Source: a virus
Direction: 5' to 3' (one strand)
Virus record (IMG/VR): IMGVR_UViG_3300009181_003407
Coordinates: 1-48,873 of that record
Length of the DNA: 48,873 nt
The stretch's first letter is position 1, and the number at the start of each line of letters is the position of its first letter. The notes beneath the pieces are model-generated. The model saw nothing but the letters and a program-made list of their open reading frames with translations. It had not been told where the DNA came from and made no database searches. Position numbers and translations under genes: made by a program. Below, piece by piece: positions 17,314 through 25,692 of this stretch.

Positions 17314-18620
17314 ACAGATAAACTTGGAACATTTGATTTCTTTAGTTGTGGAATAACAATAGGAGATTCAACGGCAAACTCAGGAACATACGTGTCGAGA
17401 ATTCCGTGGAGAACTTTGTCCATTGATTCCAAAGAAAAGTCTTTTGAGTTCTTTTCAGCAAGTTCAATTGACTTGTCTTTTGACTTCTGAGTCATACCAA
17501 AAAACGCTCGTTTTAGTTTATCTTCTGCGAGTCCGTTTGATACTACGAACCAAGCAGAGTCTTTGATCAACCATTGGTTTACTGATGCCGGATTTAGTTG
17601 TTCAAGTTTACCTTGAAAAAGGTTATCTGGAACTGACGACAAAAAGTCCAACTGACCACTCCAGTTTGGTGCAAGAACGGGTTTTCCACTCAAAGATGCA
17701 AGTAGTAGTGGGTGACCAAATCCTTCACCGTGCGTGAACGATATGTGACACTTGACTTTTTCATGGTTATAGAGTGCGTTCATTTCTACATCATTCAATT
17801 CACCGTGAACCAAATATACCTTTGGCAAATCTCCTTGTACCATTGTTTCTACAACTTTGATTCGTTTGAGAGTTTCGCTGAGATCTATTTTTGAGAAATT
17901 TGTCCCACTCGTCTTTAAAATCAAACACGGTTTTTGATCGCGATCCTTAAATGTTTCTAGAAATGTCTTGATTAGGTTTCCAATGTCTTTTCTATCGTGA
18001 AACGCACCCGCACTTGTCCACTGACCAACAAACAAGAACCCAAACGTCTCAGGAATGGTTGACATAATCTTTTCGATTGACTCAACCTTCTCGTCTGTAC
18101 GTTTATATACGTTGGTATTAGCACCCCAGAAACATACTTCCATTGGTTTTTCTGAACGTAGTGGTTCTTTTCTTCCGCTACCGTCTTTGTATTCTCGGGT
18201 ATAATCCGCCTCAGCAAACACCTTTTTTGAATGTTTTGAGGTGACGATATTCATGTTCATACGGTTCAATCCTTCAATCCACTCACCCGCTGCAGCTGTG
18301 GTTTCAATTCCTGCCGTCATACCAATATTGTACTTACCGATTGGATTGAATTCGTTTGGAATGGAGATTTGAATAAACACATCTGGTTGTCTATTAAGTG
18401 GTTCTCGAAGTGTCTTTTCAAACAACACCTTGTTCATTGGATCTGATGGATCCAATTCTTCATTGGTACGCTTGATTACGTTTCCGCCCCACTTTGTTGC
18501 GGCGATTCGCACATCAAACTTGTCATATCGAATAACGCTTTTGACAACTTCTTTTGACCAATCTCCGTATCCACTACGACTAAAGACTGGAGCTTGTATA
18601 ACACACAATGGTTTGCTCAT
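17310..18620 (-). CDS. GT4-type GT-B glycosyltransferase
   Basis: Starting at the ATG at 18620 (two bases after the dUTPase stop) gives 436 aa; an earlier in-frame start would run into dut. The N-terminal domain contains APVFSRSGYGDWS, the glycine loop of GT4 enzymes, and IGMTAGIETTAAAGEW. The C-terminal domain has FLFVGQWTSAGAFHDRKDI, then CHISFTHGEGFGHPLLLASLSGKPVLAPNWSGQLDF, the EGFGxPxxEAxxxGxPV-type donor site with E followed by GFG. About 35 C-terminal residues rich in Pro/Val/Ser follow the fold. It overlaps the GT2 gene by 4 nt. Donor and acceptor unknown. Confidence 0.83.
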   Translation of the reverse strand: MSKPLCVIQAPVFSRSGYGDWSKEVVKSVIRYDKFDVRIAATKWGGNVIKRTNEELDPSDPMNKVLFEKTLREPLNRQPDVFIQISIPNEFNPIGKYNIGMTAGIETTAAAGEWIEGLNRMNMNIVTSKHSKKVFAEADYTREYKDGSGRKEPLRSEKPMEVCFWGANTNVYKRTDEKVESIEKIMSTIPETFGFLFVGQWTSAGAFHDRKDIGNLIKTFLETFKDRDQKPCLILKTSGTNFSKIDLSETLKRIKVVETMVQGDLPKVYLVHGELNDVEMNALYNHEKVKCHISFTHGEGFGHPLLLASLSGKPVLAPNWSGQLDFLSSVPDNLFQGKLEQLNPASVNQWLIKDSAWFVVSNGLAEDKLKRAFFGMTQKSKDKSIELAEKNSKDFSLESMDKVLHGILDTYVPEFAVESPIVIPQLKKSNVPSLSV

Positions 18621-18621
18621 A

Positions 18622-19212
18622 TTATTTGTTGAAAAGTTTATTGTCTCTATCACGAATTGCTTCTGAATATTTTTGACCTACCTGAAATTCTGTTTCTTTT
18701 TGTTTTATTAGATCTTCGATAGTTTTACGTGAAGGATTGGAATTGTTTGATGGAACAGCGTTATCAACAACCTTTTTGTTGTCGCTGCTTCCAAATCCAT
18801 TCGTACCACGTTGTGTATCAGTCAAATCATCAACTACACTGAATCCGTTGACGACTGTTGCACACGATTCAAATATGATTTGTGCGACAGCTGTTTCCTT
18901 GCCATCTTTAATTATAGGAAGTAAGATTGGAGTATCACTTAGGTTGATAAGTGCTACCAGAATCTCTCCACGATAATCACTGTCAATGACACCGGCTAGT
19001 ACGTCTATTCCATGTTTTACAGCAAGTCCACTACGTGGAGCAACTCTACCATAGAATCCCTCAGGAATTGCAATTGCAACATCTGTTTTGAATGATTTAC
19101 GTTCGCCGGGCTTTAATTCGTATGACTCCGTGGTGTACAAGTCATAACCAGCAGCACCAGAACTGCCTTTGGTTGGAATCACTGCTTTTTCAGATAATTT
19201 TTTGATGTTCAT
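18622..19212 (-). CDS. dut: dUTPase with C-terminal extension
   Basis: The trimeric dUTPase motifs are all present: AAGYDLY (20-26), APRSGLA (58-64), DVLAGVIDSDYRGE (70-83), AVAQIIFE (108-115) and RGTNGFGS (135-142). It hydrolyses dUTP to dUMP and pyrophosphate, keeping uracil out of phage DNA and supplying dTTP synthesis. The protein is 196 aa, about 50 longer than usual, because residues 143-196 form a polar tail after motif V: a Ser/Asn linker, then a charged helix. It is embedded between glycosyltransferase genes, overlapping the upstream one by 4 nt. Confidence 0.93.
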   Translation of the reverse strand: MNIKKLSEKAVIPTKGSSGAAGYDLYTTESYELKPGERKSFKTDVAIAIPEGFYGRVAPRSGLAVKHGIDVLAGVIDSDYRGEILVALINLSDTPILLPIIKDGKETAVAQIIFESCATVVNGFSVVDDLTDTQRGTNGFGSSDNKKVVDNAVPSNNSNPSRKTIEDLIKQKETEFQVGQKYSEAIRDRDNKLFNK

Positions 19213-20192
19213 ACTAATTTCTTATTTACCTCTTCTTGAATTTTGTTGATATCCACAGGTCGGAATGGAACTCCAATTTGATTTTCTGGCTGTACTTGGT
19301 TTACATACTCATCGGTATTATGAATACTGAACGAAGATACAGGAACAAAGTTTTCAATGGTAAAGTCCATTGCTTTAATCAATTGATCACACATGTTACG
19401 TGCATTCAATCCACCTTCATTTAGTGCCCATCTGCGTCCTTCAACACCACACTTCTCACGGGTTTCAGAACCCGCAAGATACCAATACATGAGTGCATCA
19501 GCAACATCTGATGTGTATAACATATCGTCAAAAATATATGGAGTTTCAACACTCCCATGCATGTCGATTGCCGAAGGCCAAACGGGTTTTGCCCACGCAC
19601 CATGCGTTTTGTATCTACCACAGTTGTTAGAACCAAACTCACGGGTAAATTCTACGGGGTTTCCTTCGTCATCTAGTTGACCGATTTGATCTTGAAGACC
19701 ACCCGTAACATTTGTAATAACAGGAGTGCCAGCCATGATAGATTCAGCAATACTAAGTCCAAATCCTTCATTACTAGAAATACTAATGGTAACATCTGCC
19801 AAATTGTACATGAGATTCATTTCATCTGGAGTGATTTTCTTTTGGGAAAAATACACCGCATAATCTCTACAAATTGCTTCTTTAACTGCAAGCAAATCTG
19901 TACCATGACCGTGTTGACCAATGATTTCTGTATGCAAAATCAAACAGCATCGTTCTGATTTTGCTTTTGGTAGACTATCACAGAATAGTTTAAATGCGAG
20001 AATCAGGTTTGATACTTGTTTTCGTTTTGTGTTTCTACTATTGAAAAACACAGCATAATCATATGTCTTTCCATTATAGAAACGTTTCTTACCCTCACTC
20101 AACGCTTTGTCATTCTCTGGTAGAGGTTTAAATACGTTTTCGTTGATTCCGTGTGGTACGTAATGTAATAGTGTTTTTCCTTTTACTGACAT
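19209..20192 (-). CDS. GT4 glycosyltransferase, C-terminal (donor) domain as separate ORF
   Basis: This 327-aa ORF begins in what would be the linker of a GT4 enzyme: LLHYVPHGINENVFKPL at 8-24 is the usual interdomain 'PxGxDxxxF' motif. It contains the donor domain with FNSRNTKRKQ and SISSNEGFGLSIAESIMAGTPVI. The N-terminal acceptor domain is in the upstream ORF (20183-20725). The two overlap by 10 nt in different frames. The downstream ORF has its own AGAAGGA-type ribosome site (20198-20204) 5 nt before ATG, so it can be translated by itself. It is either a genuinely split enzyme or the result of a single frameshift. The last 40 residues (after the fold) are polar. Confidence 0.8.
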   Translation of the reverse strand: MSVKGKTLLHYVPHGINENVFKPLPENDKALSEGKKRFYNGKTYDYAVFFNSRNTKRKQVSNLILAFKLFCDSLPKAKSERCCLILHTEIIGQHGHGTDLLAVKEAICRDYAVYFSQKKITPDEMNLMYNLADVTISISSNEGFGLSIAESIMAGTPVITNVTGGLQDQIGQLDDEGNPVEFTREFGSNNCGRYKTHGAWAKPVWPSAIDMHGSVETPYIFDDMLYTSDVADALMYWYLAGSETREKCGVEGRRWALNEGGLNARNMCDQLIKAMDFTIENFVPVSSFSIHNTDEYVNQVQPENQIGVPFRPVDINKIQEEVNKKLV

Positions 20193-20725
20193 AGATTTCC
20201 TTCTTTATCGAGATCTCCATTAACGGTTGTACAATTTTCTGGTCCGAGAACCCACTTGTTGATGTTGTAGGTCTGTTTGCTGATACTAAACAATGAGTCA
20301 CAACTTTGATAAAACGGTTTGTTCCACATTGGATATGGAAGATCGTCCCAAATGTTTAAATATGTGATGGGAGTCTTCTTTCTGATTTCCCGTTCGAGAG
20401 CATACAACCACTTCCAATATCTTGGATCAGTGAAATGCATGATTGCATCAGGCTTTTCTTTGGCCATGACTGAAAACAACAAATCTTCGCTGCCATAACC
20501 CTTTGTTGCATAAACCATCACGTATGCGTCTTGCACACCTGTTTGTTTTCTGGCTTGATCGTTGAGATCAAATACTTTTCCTGCATCTGGATGTTCTCTC
20601 GCACCACCAATTTGAACCCAATCATAATGATGCACCGACCCCATTACAAGTTCCCTTGACATGGTTGATACACCGCTGTGCATTCTAAGATCGTCGCTTA
20701 ATAGTAGTATCTTTTTCTTTGCCAT
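20183..20725 (-). CDS. GT4 glycosyltransferase, N-terminal (acceptor) domain as separate ORF
   Basis: The 180-aa protein looks like the N-terminal Rossmann half of a GT4 enzyme: KKILLLSDDLRMHSGVSTM (glycine/serine loop), IMHFTDPRYWKWL, ITYLNIWDDLPYP and a final DSLFSISKQTYNINKWVLG strand-helix. It ends after residue 180 with the phrase GDLDKEGNLCQ, and the donor domain continues in a different frame from an ATG that overlaps this stop. Alone it would lack the nucleotide-sugar site, so activity should require the partner chain. It follows the RHH-like gene closely (2 nt). Confidence 0.78.
   Translation of the reverse strand: MAKKKILLLSDDLRMHSGVSTMSRELVMGSVHHYDWVQIGGAREHPDAGKVFDLNDQARKQTGVQDAYVMVYATKGYGSEDLLFSVMAKEKPDAIMHFTDPRYWKWLYALEREIRKKTPITYLNIWDDLPYPMWNKPFYQSCDSLFSISKQTYNINKWVLGPENCTTVNGDLDKEGNLCQ
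20196..20204 (-). promoter_or_regulatory. Strong ribosome binding site for the second half of the split GT4
   Basis: On the minus strand, AGAAGGA (20198-20204) lies 5 nt upstream of the ATG at 20192 and within the coding end of the first-half ORF. It is one of the better Shine-Dalgarno matches in the window. The arrangement (RBS inside the upstream gene, 10-nt overlap) is typical of translational coupling and argues that the second half is a real start, not only a frameshift product. Confidence 0.65.
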
Positions 20726-20727
20726 AA

Positions 20728-20985
20728 TTAGGAAGACTGTTCGGTTGTAGTTGACGGTAGAATAGTTGCCTGACTTTCTTCAGACAGTACCGGCACCCGA
20801 TAGTTGTAGATTTGATCTCTAAATGAAGAATCCTTGGTAAACAAATGCAATGATCTGTTTACCAAGTCTTGTAGATGGAACTTCTTAACTTGAGATAGTT
20901 GTTTGAATTGTTCGTAGGCCTCTTTATCGACCTTAACACTAGTAAATGCTTTTGATGACATAACGTTCATCATATATATGCGCAT
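20728..20985 (-). CDS. Ribbon-helix-helix-like DNA-binding protein
   Basis: The 85-aa maximal ORF contains SKAFTSVKVDKEAYEQFKQLSQVKKFHLQDLVNRSL: one beta-strand with alternating residues followed by two helices, the pattern of CopG/Arc-type repressors. A polar tail follows (residues 60-85). Three in-frame ATGs (20985, 20970, 20961) are possible; the fold begins just after the 20961 one, giving 77 aa. A perfect 14-bp palindrome overlaps the upstream ATG, which would allow autoregulation. It sits between the nuclease gene and the split glycosyltransferase. A regulatory role is inferred. Confidence 0.6.
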   Translation of the reverse strand: MRIYMMNVMSSKAFTSVKVDKEAYEQFKQLSQVKKFHLQDLVNRSLHLFTKDSSFRDQIYNYRVPVLSEESQATILPSTTTEQSS

Positions 20986-20988
20986 ATA
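20975..20988. promoter_or_regulatory. 14-bp perfect palindrome, candidate operator
   Basis: TATATGCGCATATA is its own reverse complement and spans the first possible start codon of the RHH-like gene. Dimeric RHH repressors usually bind short palindromic or repeated sites near their own promoter. AT-rich palindromes also occur by chance, so this is a candidate only. Confidence 0.3.
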
Positions 20989-21007
20989 CGGTGTTTGATT
21001 TTTTTAA

Positions 21008-21904
21008 TTAGTCTTTATCTGCCTTCGCATCACAATTCTTTTTGTAGTGACTACAATACTTACAATGTTTTTTGTTTTTGCCTGGAACTTTCGGATAACT
21101 TCCAGTTTCATTGTATTGACCTTCTTTTGTAAAACACTCATCGATAAACTGAGTGAAGTTCACAACTGATTTAGAAATGAACTGTTTTCCATGAGACGGT
21201 TCAAAAATTTGAATACGGTTCTGTGGAAAATTGCTGTTCTCAAACAGTTTTCGCTTGAGGATGTAAAACTCGACATCAATCTTATCAAGCGGAACTTCAA
21301 ACTTCTTTGAATAAAATGCCTTATACAAAAGCAACTGAGAATACTTGCTCTCATCTTCTTTCATGTAACTATTCCATCCACTGGAACTGGTCTTGAAATC
21401 CCAAATCTTGTATCTACCAGTTGTTTTATCTTTCAGAATAAGATCAACGTATGCAATGAAATCAATATTGTTCTTGATTGTAAGTTCGATGGGAACTTCG
21501 ACGCCAATGAATTCGTATTTGCGACTCGGAAAATGTTTGAGTCTATTGGCAGAACTCATGAACGTGTTAAGAATATCTTCTCCGTCGAAAGAAAACTCTT
21601 TGAATTCATCTTCTGTGTATTGAAGGATCTCTTTGTTTTCATCTAGAATTTTCTTGAAATCCACACGGAATTCAGCGTTTAGATTGATTTCATCAGCTTT
21701 CTCAACGCCCTCAGTGTAAAGGGTTTTGATATAATTCTGAAGTGTGTTGTGTATGGCTGTACCGAAACAGGTGTTTAAACTAGCTTCGTAAACACGCAAA
21801 CCTTTCAAATAGTTCAAGTACCAACTATGTGGACATTTGAACCAACCAGAATATTGGGAAAAACTGACCCTCTTTTTGTTTTTTTCTTCTATTTTATCAG
21901 ACAT
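21008..21904 (-). CDS. PD-(D/E)XK nuclease, Cas4/RecB-like with Fe-S cysteines
   Basis: The 298-aa protein has the RecB/Cas4-family layout: SFSQYSGWFKCP with C24, GTAIHNTLQ with H52, D154 in AYVDLIL, D169-F-K171 in IWDFKTSS, and Q190-LLL-Y194 as the QxxxY motif. Three C-terminal cysteines (C281, C284, C291) with C24 match the four-cysteine Fe-S cluster of Cas4 and AddB. It should be a 5'-3' or end-processing DNA exonuclease for phage recombination or host-DNA breakdown. It is the first gene of the minus-strand operon and diverges from a FecR-like gene across 48 nt. No cas genes are nearby, so I do not call it CRISPR-associated. Confidence 0.82.
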   Translation of the reverse strand: MSDKIEEKNKKRVSFSQYSGWFKCPHSWYLNYLKGLRVYEASLNTCFGTAIHNTLQNYIKTLYTEGVEKADEINLNAEFRVDFKKILDENKEILQYTEDEFKEFSFDGEDILNTFMSSANRLKHFPSRKYEFIGVEVPIELTIKNNIDFIAYVDLILKDKTTGRYKIWDFKTSSSGWNSYMKEDESKYSQLLLYKAFYSKKFEVPLDKIDVEFYILKRKLFENSNFPQNRIQIFEPSHGKQFISKSVVNFTQFIDECFTKEGQYNETGSYPKVPGKNKKHCKYCSHYKKNCDAKADKD

Positions 21905-21952
21905 ATTTATACTGTACCACAGTCAAATCGTAAAGTCTACTACTTATATCCA

Positions 21953-22711
21953 ATGAAAACCATAATACTTACATTTCTTTTCACTCTCAACATCATGGCA
22001 CAGGGAGTGTTTTTTGTAGAAAAACAAAACGGAACCGTTTCTCTTGAGAACGTCGTAAACAATGTTTTGTCAACCAATGCCCCAACGGTAGGACAGACAT
22101 ATTCAATAAACAAACAAAACTATGCGGTTAAAACTGGAACAAACTCAGAGGTGACCGTGTTTCTTTCAAATGACATATATATCAAAGCAAAAGAATCCAC
22201 ACATTTGACTTTTGATAATTTTGATCAAACCATATCCAACATTGATAGTCTGCCAGCAAAAGTTCAATATTCATCATATGTAAGTTCTCTGTCTTTGATT
22301 GAAGGTGAATTGGAGGTAGTATCTCAACAAAAAGATGGTGCCGACGCTTTGGCTACTATCAACACCACATTGGTTTCTGTGATGCTCACTAAAGGCAAGT
22401 ACGTAATAAGCGCAGATGACCGCACAACAGTGATTGTTGTTCTGGATGGATCAGTATTGGTTTTGGACAATTCTTCCAAGAAAAAGGAAACAGTGAAGGC
22501 CAAACACACCGCTGTCATTGTTCCCGCTCCTAAGTTTCAAGGTCGTGGTGTAGACACCTCATTCAAGAGAGGTAATATTTTTACAATAAAAGAAACATCA
22601 AATGCGGATGCTGAATCCTATCTATTGGGTGTGAACTCAATCGAGGAATCTGCCATTCAATTTAGATTTATTGTGGTGGATAAAACAGTCAGGGGAGTTA
22701 GAATAAATTGA
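21953..22711 (+). CDS. Secreted FecR-domain-like protein
   Basis: The ATG at 21953 gives a 252-aa protein whose first 17 residues are a typical Sec signal peptide (MKTIILTFLFTLNIMAQ). The ORF is open further upstream, but that extension has no secretion signal and overlaps the divergent gene. The rest is beta-rich, with strand pairs like VKTGTNSEVTVFLSNDIYIKAKESTHLTF and VSVMLTKGKYVISADDRTTVIVVLDGSV, the pattern of FecR/periplasmic ferric-dicitrate-sensor domains (repeated strand-G-E/T turns). It would be exported to the periplasm or surface. A secreted FecR-like protein beside DNA polymerase is unusual; a host-derived envelope-modifying or virion role is possible. Unknown function. Confidence 0.65.
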   Translation: MKTIILTFLFTLNIMAQGVFFVEKQNGTVSLENVVNNVLSTNAPTVGQTYSINKQNYAVKTGTNSEVTVFLSNDIYIKAKESTHLTFDNFDQTISNIDSLPAKVQYSSYVSSLSLIEGELEVVSQQKDGADALATINTTLVSVMLTKGKYVISADDRTTVIVVLDGSVLVLDNSSKKKETVKAKHTAVIVPAPKFQGRGVDTSFKRGNIFTIKETSNADAESYLLGVNSIEESAIQFRFIVVDKTVRGVRIN

Positions 22712-22742
22712 CAAGTGATACGGTGTGGACTAGCCTGATAGA

Positions 22743-22970
22743 ATGACGTTAGAACAGCTACATTCTTTAAATGAAGATGAAACCGCAATGTTGTGGTATG
22801 TCATCAACAAGGTTAATCCTATACTTTCCACGGTTGAATTGGATCCGCCACTGTTCCCATCAATCAATAAACAACGGTTGATGGATCGTGTATCAACAGC
22901 AGAATCGTTGATCAAAGAAGAACATAGACCCATTTATGATGGATTGAAATCCAAGATGGGTATGAATTAA
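22743..22970 (+). CDS. Small hypothetical protein (75 aa) upstream of DNA polymerase
   Basis: The 75-aa acidic, helical protein begins MTLEQLHSLNEDE. It has a proline-rich loop (ELDPPLFPS) between two helical parts. It sits 5 nt before the DNA polymerase start and 31 nt after the FecR-like gene, so it is probably co-transcribed with polymerase. No family recognised; a polymerase-accessory role is only positional. Confidence 0.6.
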   Translation: MTLEQLHSLNEDETAMLWYVINKVNPILSTVELDPPLFPSINKQRLMDRVSTAESLIKEEHRPIYDGLKSKMGMN

Positions 22971-22975
22971 AAGTT

Positions 22976-25642
22976 ATGTATCAAAACATTTATATCGACA
23001 AAAAGAATGAAATCGTCCACCTATGGGATGATGAAAAGGGGTATCTTCAATTTAAGATGCCAAAGTATGCGTATCGTAAGAAGGCTGGTGGACGATATCG
23101 TTCGGTTTGGGGCGATGAATTGGAAAAGGTAACATTTTTCAATCGTAATGATCCGAGTATTTTTGAAGGAGATGTTCCCACTGAAACTCGCGTGTTGATT
23201 GATGCTTATGAAGATAGCGATGAACCGTCTAAAGGACATCGTATATTGTTTTTCGACATTGAGGTAAGTACCGAAGGAGGATTTCCAAATATCGAAGAAG
23301 GTGACAAAGAAATCACTGCTATTGCTTTGTATGACAACATCTCAAAGAAGTATTTGGCATACATTCTAGACAAAGAAGGCAAGCTTCAAGACTCTGAGAC
23401 GGAAGAGACGGTAATTTTGAGTTTTCAAGATGAAGAAACTCTAATTGGACATTTCATGACCAAGTGGGAAGAGATTCAACCAACCATCATCACGGGGTGG
23501 AATGTTGATGGCTTCGACATTCCTTATTTGTACAATCGAATCAAGCGAGTGATGGGTAGTTCATTTGCCAAGAGATTGAGTCCGATTCAAGAATGTTACT
23601 ATAACACATTCTCTAAAAGAATAGTAATTGCCGGTGTATCGAGCATGGACTATTTGACACTGTATCAGAAGTTCAGTGGAAAGAATGAACCGAGTTACGC
23701 TCTTGGTGCTATTGGTAAAAAAGTAGTCAAGATGGAAAAGATTAGCTACAGAGGTAGTTTGAATGATCTATATAAAGAAGACATTCAGAAGTATATTGAC
23801 TACAACTTGAATGACGTTAAGATTGTTGTTGCCATTGACAAGAAAGTTCAGTTTATTGATTTGGCACGACGTATTTGTCATACGGGACATGTTGGTTATG
23901 AACAGTTTGGAACTTCATCTAGATATCTTGAAGGCGCAATTCTAATGTATTTGCGTAGACACGGACGTGTTGCTCCAAATAAACCTATTGAAGGACGTGA
24001 GGAATATGAACAAAGATTGGAAGACAATGAAGAAGGATTTGAGGGAGCATACGTTAAAGATCCTATTCCTGGCCGTTACGAGTGGGTGTACGATTTGGAT
24101 CTTACATCGATGTATCCAAATATCATCATCTCACTTAACATTTCTCCTGAGACTAAAGTAGGTGTTATTGGTCGCATTGAATATGATGACTGTTACATTG
24201 ACGAAAGAAAATTGGAACTCACTGAAAGTCACAACAATTTGAGCGATTCGGCTAAAAAAGACACTTCATTGGAACAATACATCGATCAACGTTTGTATAG
24301 TTACAACGCTCGCATGTTTTCTCAAGGAAAAGTCAACAAGTATTTTGTCGGTTCCACTGCTTATACACACAAAGAGTTGTCGAGTCTATTGATTGATTCT
24401 AATATGAGTATAGCAAGCAACGGAGCTATTTACAGACTTTCAAGCGAAGATGGTAAAGAGGGTACAATTCCAAGTATTCTTATCAAGTGGTTCAATGAAC
24501 GTAAAGAAATGCGTAAGTTGGCAACCAAGTATCATGAAGAAGGAGACATTGAAAAGTATGAGTTTTTCGATCAACGTCAGAAAGTGCAGAAGATTTTGCT
24601 CAACTCCATTTATGGATGTTTGGGTCTTCCGGTGTTTCGATTCTATGATAAGGACAATGCAGAGGCAGTTACTTTGACGGGTGTTGATATCATTAAAACT
24701 GCGAGTAAATCGGTCAATCAGTATTATAAGTCGGTAATAAAAGATGGCGTTAACACAGACTATGTTATCTATGTGGACACCGATTCGTGTTTTGCTAGTG
24801 CATTGCCTATCATTCAGAAGACTATGCCTGATCTTGATACCAACGATGAAAAGAAGATGACCGAGGCTATTTTGAAAGTATGTGGTGAAACTCAGTCGTA
24901 TGTGAACACAATGTTCACAATCATGGCAAAACGAATGTTTAATGTTGAACGACATCGTTTTGATGCAAAACAGGAAGTTATTGCTAAGACAAGTTTTTGG
25001 CTTGCTAAGAAACGTTATTGTCAGTTAATCATCAACAAGGGCGGACTTGTATGTGATGAATTAGAAGTCAAAGGAATCGACGTGGTTAGAACATCGTTTC
25101 CTGCCAAGTTCAGAACGTTCATGGGATCATTTTTGATTGATATCCTAAAGAAGGTTGATAGGACGGTGATTGACAAGAACATTTTGGATTTTAAAGCATC
25201 CATGAAAGATTTGAGTGTGGTTGATATTGCAAAGAACACCAGTGTCAAGTTTCATAGTGGAGACAAAAAGAAAGACTATAATCCAAAGAAGCGTCAACCG
25301 TTTCAAATGATTGGAGGAGCACCTGCACAAGTAAAGGCAGCTTTAGGGTACAATGACTTGTTGGATCAGTTTGATCTTACCAAGATTATTCCTCCAATTT
25401 TTCATGGACAAAAAATCAAGTGGGTTTATGTAAAACGAAACGAGTATGGAATTGAATGTATTGCTTTGAAAGCAGACGGAACAGATCCAGATAAGATTCT
25501 ACAGTTTATTGAGAAATACATCGACAGAGAAGCATTGTATGAACATGAGTTGAAGAGCAAATTGATTGATTTCTATGATGTTTTGAAGTGGGATTATCCA
25601 AGTGAAAATACCGCAGCTGCGTCGGAATTCTTTGATTTCTAA
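22976..25642 (+). CDS. 43: Family B DNA polymerase (T4 gp43-like)
   Basis: The 888-aa protein has both proofreading and polymerase motifs. Exo I is FFDIEVSTEGG (D94, E96), Exo II is GWNVDGFDIPYL near 174-186, and Exo III is YIDYNLNDVKIV near 275-290 with its aspartates. Motif A is DLDLTSMYPNII near 372, motif B is KILLNSIYGCLG near 539 and motif C is YVDTDS near 599. Length and N-terminal pattern match T4-type replicative polymerases. It replicates the phage genome with the clamp and clamp loader encoded at 30-31.7 kb. Unlike T4, a 4.3-kb glycan cassette separates it from the clamp genes. Confidence 0.97.
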   Translation: MYQNIYIDKKNEIVHLWDDEKGYLQFKMPKYAYRKKAGGRYRSVWGDELEKVTFFNRNDPSIFEGDVPTETRVLIDAYEDSDEPSKGHRILFFDIEVSTEGGFPNIEEGDKEITAIALYDNISKKYLAYILDKEGKLQDSETEETVILSFQDEETLIGHFMTKWEEIQPTIITGWNVDGFDIPYLYNRIKRVMGSSFAKRLSPIQECYYNTFSKRIVIAGVSSMDYLTLYQKFSGKNEPSYALGAIGKKVVKMEKISYRGSLNDLYKEDIQKYIDYNLNDVKIVVAIDKKVQFIDLARRICHTGHVGYEQFGTSSRYLEGAILMYLRRHGRVAPNKPIEGREEYEQRLEDNEEGFEGAYVKDPIPGRYEWVYDLDLTSMYPNIIISLNISPETKVGVIGRIEYDDCYIDERKLELTESHNNLSDSAKKDTSLEQYIDQRLYSYNARMFSQGKVNKYFVGSTAYTHKELSSLLIDSNMSIASNGAIYRLSSEDGKEGTIPSILIKWFNERKEMRKLATKYHEEGDIEKYEFFDQRQKVQKILLNSIYGCLGLPVFRFYDKDNAEAVTLTGVDIIKTASKSVNQYYKSVIKDGVNTDYVIYVDTDSCFASALPIIQKTMPDLDTNDEKKMTEAILKVCGETQSYVNTMFTIMAKRMFNVERHRFDAKQEVIAKTSFWLAKKRYCQLIINKGGLVCDELEVKGIDVVRTSFPAKFRTFMGSFLIDILKKVDRTVIDKNILDFKASMKDLSVVDIAKNTSVKFHSGDKKKDYNPKKRQPFQMIGGAPAQVKAALGYNDLLDQFDLTKIIPPIFHGQKIKWVYVKRNEYGIECIALKADGTDPDKILQFIEKYIDREALYEHELKSKLIDFYDVLKWDYPSENTAAASEFFDF

Positions 25643-25692
25643 TTTTCACGTGATTTCAATTTTTACAAAATAAGTTACACTATTTAAATCAG

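Noticed and set aside
21008-21904. CRISPR association of the Cas4-like nuclease
   Set aside because: No repeat array or other cas gene is visible in the window. Phage Cas4/RecB-like nucleases are common without CRISPR.
21902-21911. Minus-strand TATAAATA followed by ATG at the PD-(D/E)XK gene
   Set aside because: It overlaps the gene's start codon, so transcription from it would begin inside the coding region. It is not a workable promoter for that start.
21827-21952. N-terminal extension of the FecR-like ORF
   Set aside because: The extension overlaps the divergent nuclease gene and hides a clear signal peptide beginning at 21953.
24440-24955. A 171-codon minus-strand open frame
   Set aside because: It lies inside the DNA polymerase coding sequence around motifs B and C and has no motif of its own.
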